From positions 3,518,693 to 3,582,692 of the forward strand of contig NZ_JH651384.1 of the NCBI RefSeq assembly GCF_000260135.1: a stretch of 64,000 bases of DNA. The letters run 5' to 3'. Below the pieces are notes generated by a model. That model did not search any database and was not told the origin of the DNA. It was given only the letters and a program-made list of their open reading frames with translations. Both the position numbers and the translations under genes were made by a program. The stretch is from Thiothrix nivea DSM 5205. Its GTDB lineage: Bacteria > Pseudomonadota > Gammaproteobacteria > Thiotrichales > Thiotrichaceae. Below are positions 59,357 to 64,000 of the stretch, piece by piece. How positions within the stretch are numbered: the first letter of the stretch is position 1; the number at the start of each line of letters is the position of its first letter.

Positions 59357-59372
59357 GGTTTTTCTCGTTTTT

Positions 59373-61181
59373 TTACGGATTTTTATGGGCGGGGAAACAG
59401 CGCTGCAAGGCTGCCGCGACTGTTTCCGGGAGTATGGGTTTGCTGATGTAGTCGTTCATGCCCGCATTCAGGCATTCCTGACGGTCGCCTGCCATGGCGT
59501 TGGCAGTCATGGCGATGATGACGGGTTGGCGCTCGGGCAGGAAGTTGGCGCGGATGCGGCGGGTGGCTTCCAGCCCGTCCAGTTCCGGCATTTGCATGTC
59601 CATGAAGATGACATCGTAATGGCGTTGTTGCAGTGCCCGAAGCGCCAGCAGGCCATTTTCCACCACATCGGCTGTGTAGGCCAGCTCTTCCAGGATGGCG
59701 GTAGCAACAACCTGGTTGATGGGGTTGTCTTCCGCCAGCAGGATGGCAAGCGGCAGGCGTTCACCTGGCTTGATGCGGGAACATTCGGGGCGGGTGGCTG
59801 CCAGGCTGGCTTCGCCCAGGGCGGTCATCAGGCTGTCGAACAGGCGGCTGCGGGTAATGGGTTTGGTCAGGTAAAGGTTGTACAGTTCCCGCACGCTTTC
59901 CTTGGGATGCCGGTCATTGGGCGGGGCAATCAGGATCATGGGCAATTCCTGTTTGCTGAAGCGTTTGCGGATGTATTTGCCCAGTTCCAGCGGTGCGTCA
60001 CCCGGCAGGTTGCTTTCGATCAAGGCAAGGTCGTAGGGTTGGCCGACCGCAATCCGGCTGATGGCGTCAGCACTGGTGTGCACGGCGTCGGTGGATGCGC
60101 CCCAACCACGGCAGAAATCCCTGAGTGCCTGGCAACTGGCGGGGTTGTTTTCAACAATCAGGATGCGCTTGTCAGCAATGCCGGGAATGTTTTTCAGCAG
60201 GTAGGGCTTGAGCGTGCCATTGGCCTTGCGGGTCTTGATGGTGAAATGGAAGCGGCTACCAATGCCGAGGGTGCTTTCCACCCAGATACGCCCGTCCATC
60301 ATGTCGATCAGGTGGCGGGAAATGGCCAGACCGAGGCCGGTACCTTCATGGCGTTGTACCTGTTTTTCATCCACGCGGCTGAACTGTTCGAAAATGCTGT
60401 CAAGGCGGTTGGGTGGGATGCCGGGGCCGGTGTCATTGATCTGGAATTCCAGTTCGTATTCATCGCCATGATGGCTGCGGCTGATGACAAAAATGGTCAC
60501 TTCGCCGCTGTCGGTGAACTTGATGGCGTTGCCGATCAGATTGGTGAGGATTTGCCGCAGGCGCACCATGTCCCCTTCGATGAAGTCGGGGATGGAGGAG
60601 CCGACGGCGAAAGCCAGCTCCAGGTTTTTTTCCAGCGCTTTGGCGTGCAACAGGTTGAGGATGTCCTCAATGGCGGCGCGCAGGTCGAAAGCTTCCCGCT
60701 TGAGGTCAAGCTTGCCTGCTTCGATCTTGGAGAAGTCGAGCACGTCATTGATCACGGTCAGCAGGTGTTCGCCGCTGAGGTGGATGCTTTCCACGAACTC
60801 GGATTGTTTTTTGCTCATGGGGGTGTTCATCAACAAACGGGTCATGCCGATGACGCCATTCATGGGGGTGCGGATTTCGTGGCTCATGGTGGCAAGGAAA
60901 CGCGCCTTGGTTTTGACGGCTTCCTCGGCAACGTGTTGGGCTGTTTTGGCTTTGTTGATAATGCCCCCCATCGTCTGCAACTGTCTGGCAAAGCGGTAGC
61001 GGGTGATGGTAAGGGAGATGTTTGCCCCTAATATGCCCCATGGCAACCAATTACTGATAACAGACGGGAATGCTCGTGGTTGCAGCAAGGCAAACGCCAT
61101 TGTTGTCAGCGTTACCAGCATTAGCCCGTCCAGGATACAGGTCAGGAGACAGATCCGGCTGGTGTGGCGGAATATATTCAT
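59373..61181 (-). CDS. Hybrid sensor histidine kinase with a degenerate first receiver
   Basis: A 602-residue kinase starting MNIFRHTSRICLLTCILDGL; a longer upstream reading overlaps the preceding gene and is rejected. It has two transmembrane helices near the N-terminus (about 10-30, 38-58) with almost no periplasmic part, then HisKA with His101 ([20 protein letters not shown]). HATPase follows (TNLIGNAIKFTDSGEV, GTGLGLAISRHL). Receiver 1 lacks the normal residues: VENN in place of VDDN, and Glu389 at the acceptor position (LALIESNLPG). Receiver 2 is intact (AEDNPIN, VIFMDMQMPELDG). It is a tandem paralogue of the gene at 61196. Confidence 0.92.
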   Translation of the reverse strand: MNIFRHTSRICLLTCILDGLMLVTLTTMAFALLQPRAFPSVISNWLPWGILGANISLTITRYRFARQLQTMGGIINKAKTAQHVAEEAVKTKARFLATMSHEIRTPMNGVIGMTRLLMNTPMSKKQSEFVESIHLSGEHLLTVINDVLDFSKIEAGKLDLKREAFDLRAAIEDILNLLHAKALEKNLELAFAVGSSIPDFIEGDMVRLRQILTNLIGNAIKFTDSGEVTIFVISRSHHGDEYELEFQINDTGPGIPPNRLDSIFEQFSRVDEKQVQRHEGTGLGLAISRHLIDMMDGRIWVESTLGIGSRFHFTIKTRKANGTLKPYLLKNIPGIADKRILIVENNPASCQALRDFCRGWGASTDAVHTSADAISRIAVGQPYDLALIESNLPGDAPLELGKYIRKRFSKQELPMILIAPPNDRHPKESVRELYNLYLTKPITRSRLFDSLMTALGEASLAATRPECSRIKPGERLPLAILLAEDNPINQVVATAILEELAYTADVVENGLLALRALQQRHYDVIFMDMQMPELDGLEATRRIRANFLPERQPVIIAMTANAMAGDRQECLNAGMNDYISKPILPETVAAALQRCFPAHKNP

Positions 61182-61195
61182 GGCGGCTACTTGCT

Positions 61196-63505
61196 CTACA
61201 CCCGCTCGGGCTGCCGTGGCAGGCTGGGCAGTGAGCGTTGCAGGGCGGTTTCGATCGCTTCCGGCAGGATCGGTTTGCTGATGTAATCGTTCATCCCGGC
61301 GTTTAGGCATTGTTGCCGGTCGCCTTCCATGGCGTTGGCGGTCATGGCGATGATGACGGGCTGGCGTGCGGGCGGGAATTCGGCGCGGATGCGGCGGGTG
61401 GCTTCCAGCCCGTCCATTTCCGGCATTTGCATGTCCATGAAAATGACATCGAAGGGCTTCTTGCGCAGGGCTTCCAGCGCTTGCAGGCCGTTTTCGGCAA
61501 TTTCCGCCTTGTAGGCCATTTCGTCGAGGATGGACGCAGCCACGATCTGGTTGATGGGGTTGTCTTCCGCCAGCAGGATGGCCAGTGGCAGGCGCTCGCC
61601 GAGTTTGAGGCGGGATTGTTCCGGGCGAGCGGTGACGAGGTTGAGTTCCCCCATCACGGTCATCAGGCTGTCGAACAGGCGGCTGCGGGTAATGGGTTTG
61701 CTCAGGTAAAGGTTGAAAATTTCCCGCACGCTCTCCTTGGGGTGCGCGTCATTGGGGGGGGCGATCAGGATCAGCGGGAATTCGTGCTTGCTGTAGCGCG
61801 TGCGCACGTATTTACCGAAATCCAGCGCGGAAGCATTCGGCAGGTTGCTGTCCACCAGGCCGATGTCGAAGGCATGGCCGCTGGCTATGGCCGCGATGGC
61901 TTCGCTGCTGGTGCAGTATGCCCTGACCGTGGCTCCCCAGCCGGTGCAGAAATCCCGTAGCGCCTGATGGTTGGCCGGGTTGTTTTCAACAATTAGGATG
62001 CGTTTGCCGACAATTTCCGGAATGTCGGGGTGCAGGAAGGGTTTGAGCTTGCCTTCGCCCTTGCGTGCGCGGATGGTGAAGTGGAAGCGGCTGCCAACGC
62101 CCAGGGTGCTTTCTGCCCAGATACGCCCGTCCATCATTTCCACCAGGCGGCGGGAAATGGCCAGCCCCAGACCGGTGCCTTCGCCGCGCCGTGTCAGGGC
62201 GTTGTCGGCCTGGCTGAACTGCTCGAAGATGCTTTCCAGCCGCTCTTCCGGGATGCCGGAGCCAGTATCGTTGATCTGGAATTCGAGTTCGTATTCGTCG
62301 CCATGATGGCTGCGCGGCATGACAAACACGGTGATTTCACCGCTGTCAGTAAACTTGATGGCGTTGCCGATCAGGTTGGTGAGGATTTGCCGCAGGCGCA
62401 CCACGTCGCCCTCGATGAACAGCGGGATGGTGGGGCCGACGGCGTAAGCCAGTTCCAGGTTTTTTTCCAGCGCCTTGGAAGTGAGCAGATTGAGCACGTC
62501 TTCGATGCAGGCGCGCAGTTCCAGCGGTTCGTGTTTGAGGTCGAGCTTGCCTGCTTCGATCTTGGAAAAGTCCAGCACGTCGTTGATGACGGTCAGCAGG
62601 TGTTCGCCGCTGAGGTGGATGCTTTCGACAAATTCAAGCTGTTTCTTGTTCATGGGCGTGTTCATCAGCAGGCGGGTCATGCCGATGACGCCATTCATGG
62701 GGGTGCGGATTTCGTGGCTCATGGTGGCGAGGAAACGCGCCTTGGTTTTCACCGCGTCTTCCGCTACGGCTTGGGCGTGCTGCGCCTTAAGGATCAGTTG
62801 CTTGAAGTTGCCGGAGAAGTAGAAACGGCTGACCAGCAGACCCGCAATCAGCAAAGCCGTTACCCACGAAGCGCGTTGCTTGATGGTTTCCAGCCGTGTT
62901 GCCATCTGGGCGGTGCTGTTGCTGGTGGCGTCGATGGAGTGCTGGATGGTGCTGACAACTTGCTGCGCGGCTGCGTCGTCCAGTGACTCCAGGGTTTCCA
63001 TCAGTTCGCGGGCGTCACGGGCAGTGTCATGGGCATCGCGCGCCAGTTGCTGCCAGTGCCCGGGTGACAGGGTGTCCAGTTCATCGGCAAGTCCGGCCAT
63101 GATGCCGGTCAGTTCTTCCAGTTGTTCCCTGAGTGCTTCACCCGCGTTGGCAGGCCAGACGGCTGTCAGGTTTTGGTATTCTGCCAGCAGTTCGGTGGAT
63201 AATTCGTGCAGGTGGGGTAGTTGTTCCCGGTCACTGTTGGGGTTGTTGGCAAATTTGAAAAAGGCTTCGTCCAGGAGGTCGTAGGCTTCACGCTGGGCAT
63301 CAATCCGCGTTTCCAGCTCGATTTGCTGAAGGAAAGAGGCTTTGGCGTCCTGTAACGCTGCGGTAGCTTCTTGCTGGTGTTGCCGCGCCTTGCTGGAAAC
63401 GTCACTGAGGCTGAACCATAACAGCATGGCAATCACCCCCAGCATGATGCTCAGCAGGGCGGCGTCAATCAGTTGCAGCCAGCGCAGGTTGGTAAAAATA
63501 CGCAT
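61196..63505 (-). CDS. Hybrid sensor histidine kinase with two receivers, paralogue
   Basis: A 769-residue inner-membrane kinase. Transmembrane helices near residues 11-31 and 213-232 enclose a ~180-residue helical periplasmic sensor. HisKA has His264 ([20 protein letters not shown]), followed by HATPase (TNLIGNAIKFTDSGEI). Receiver 1 keeps Asp552 (IGLVDSNLP) but has VENN at the acidic pocket. Receiver 2 is complete (AEDNPINQIVAASILDEMAY, VIFMDMQMPEMDG). From HisKA on it is very similar to the kinase at 59373, a tandem duplication with a different sensor. It precedes that kinase by 14 bases and follows the heme-binding protein gene by 15. Confidence 0.94.
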   Translation of the reverse strand: MRIFTNLRWLQLIDAALLSIMLGVIAMLLWFSLSDVSSKARQHQQEATAALQDAKASFLQQIELETRIDAQREAYDLLDEAFFKFANNPNSDREQLPHLHELSTELLAEYQNLTAVWPANAGEALREQLEELTGIMAGLADELDTLSPGHWQQLARDAHDTARDARELMETLESLDDAAAQQVVSTIQHSIDATSNSTAQMATRLETIKQRASWVTALLIAGLLVSRFYFSGNFKQLILKAQHAQAVAEDAVKTKARFLATMSHEIRTPMNGVIGMTRLLMNTPMNKKQLEFVESIHLSGEHLLTVINDVLDFSKIEAGKLDLKHEPLELRACIEDVLNLLTSKALEKNLELAYAVGPTIPLFIEGDVVRLRQILTNLIGNAIKFTDSGEITVFVMPRSHHGDEYELEFQINDTGSGIPEERLESIFEQFSQADNALTRRGEGTGLGLAISRRLVEMMDGRIWAESTLGVGSRFHFTIRARKGEGKLKPFLHPDIPEIVGKRILIVENNPANHQALRDFCTGWGATVRAYCTSSEAIAAIASGHAFDIGLVDSNLPNASALDFGKYVRTRYSKHEFPLILIAPPNDAHPKESVREIFNLYLSKPITRSRLFDSLMTVMGELNLVTARPEQSRLKLGERLPLAILLAEDNPINQIVAASILDEMAYKAEIAENGLQALEALRKKPFDVIFMDMQMPEMDGLEATRRIRAEFPPARQPVIIAMTANAMEGDRQQCLNAGMNDYISKPILPEAIETALQRSLPSLPRQPERV

Positions 63506-63520
63506 GTCGGTAGGGCGTGC

Positions 63521-64000
63521 CTAGAATTTGAAAAGAAGCGTGCCGGAGGTGAAGTGGCGCTCATTGTCATCATGGTCAAATACCGCAATGGCTGCCTTGA
63601 TGCTGGAACCCTGGATCAGTTTGGCGTCGTCGGCGTACTGCGTGTCCAGCTTGCGGCTTTGTTCCAGATGCCATTTGCCGTCTTTCCAGATGCCTTTGGC
63701 CTTGACATCATCCATGCTGGCTTGCATGACCGCCCGGGGCAGGTATTTGGGCATCAGATCCTGCTGCTTCTTGAAATAGCGCTTGGTTTCATACGGCTCT
63801 TCGCCCGCGTCGCTGGGGCGCTGGATGTAGAGGCTGGAGCCATCCGGCAGTTCGGCCTTGTAGGATTCCTGCATCGGTTGCTTGCTGATGATGGTCATCT
63901 TGTCGTGGGCAATGCCAATCGGGTTGGTGCGGCCTGCTTTCCAGTTCCACATGTCGGCCTTGAATTCCTTGCCGGAAAACCAGTTGGCGTCGTAATCGCC
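63521..64000 (-). CDS. Ethylbenzene-dehydrogenase-type heme-binding protein, C-terminal part (partial)
   Basis: The last 159 residues of a protein whose start lies beyond the window. The visible part contains NWFSGKEF, then DMWNWKAGRTNPIGIAHDKM, YFKKQQDLMPKYLPRA, and KWHLEQSRKLDT. It ends in a strand pair typical of the EB_dh heme b-binding fold (IKAAIAVFDHDDNERHFTSG). Such domains bind heme b in the periplasm, often in redox or signalling complexes. It is upstream of the two hybrid kinases on the same strand. An internal Met at 63952 is not a real start because the homologous sequence continues to the window edge. Confidence 0.75.
   Translation of the reverse strand, partial: GDYDANWFSGKEFKADMWNWKAGRTNPIGIAHDKMTIISKQPMQESYKAELPDGSSLYIQRPSDAGEEPYETKRYFKKQQDLMPKYLPRAVMQASMDDVKAKGIWKDGKWHLEQSRKLDTQYADDAKLIQGSSIKAAIAVFDHDDNERHFTSGTLLFKF

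Noticed and set aside
59094-61031. Open frame of 645 codons on the plus strand
   Set aside because: It is antisense to the hybrid kinase, whose domains are complete; a similar antisense frame exists opposite the paralogous kinase.

Overview
The window looks like the chromosome of a sulfur-oxidising gammaproteobacterium, plausibly of the Thiothrix/Thiotrichales type. The grounds are flavocytochrome c sulfide dehydrogenase genes, a Pil-Chp chemosensory cluster, large SdrD-B-like surface proteins with an IPTL-CTERM tail, and a glyoxylate-bypass/malate:quinone oxidoreductase pair. The organism assignment is inference; no identity search was possible.

Layout. 1-1.45 kb: 3' part of a 23S rRNA, then 5S rRNA and a terminator. 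1.5-9.3 kb (minus strand): a Pil-Chp-like chemosensory operon with a PilH-like regulator, a CheW-like protein, an orphan ABC-type binding protein, a PilJ-like MCP, a ChpA-like hybrid kinase and a second response regulator. 9.5-12.7 kb: 4.5S RNA, dnaX, ybaB, recR and a HIT protein. 12.7-15.4 kb: two lipoproteins of unknown role. 15.5-33.4 kb: an exported/surface protein locus. It holds a choice-of-anchor-L protein, two large paralogous genes each broken by a different insertion sequence (ISAzo13-like and IS982), an intact shorter paralogue, a GEVED/DUF11 protein, and a 1464-residue protein with eight SdrD-B-like repeats and an IPTL-CTERM signal.

33.6-43.4 kb: two small paralogous unknown genes, mqo, aceA, rraA, TRAP permease genes dctM/dctQ, an orphan RND adaptor and two membrane-anchored LuxR-type regulators. 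43.6-51.2 kb: an electron-transfer/sulfide region. It has a [NiFe]-hydrogenase small subunit fused to a cytochrome c domain with no large subunit beside it, a cytochrome c gene, a truncated fccB, a second ISAzo13-like copy sitting on an apparent deletion junction, a DUF6502 remnant, a DUF5666 lipoprotein, and an intact cytochrome/fccB pair. 51.3-64 kb: a PAS/GAF hybrid kinase, a cusBA heavy-metal efflux operon, an Hpt protein, two tandem paralogous hybrid kinases, and the 3' part of an ethylbenzene-dehydrogenase-type heme-binding protein cut by the window edge.

How they work together. The chemosensory operon probably controls type IV pilus motility in response to a ligand caught by the binding protein. 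The surface locus encodes exported adhesin-like beta-sandwich proteins, of which only one carries an obvious sorting signal. The fcc genes deliver electrons from sulfide to c-type cytochromes. The two ISAzo13-like copies are nearly identical, in opposite orientation and about 26 kb apart; one is a clean insertion and the other marks a deletion, so this part of the genome has been rearranged recently.
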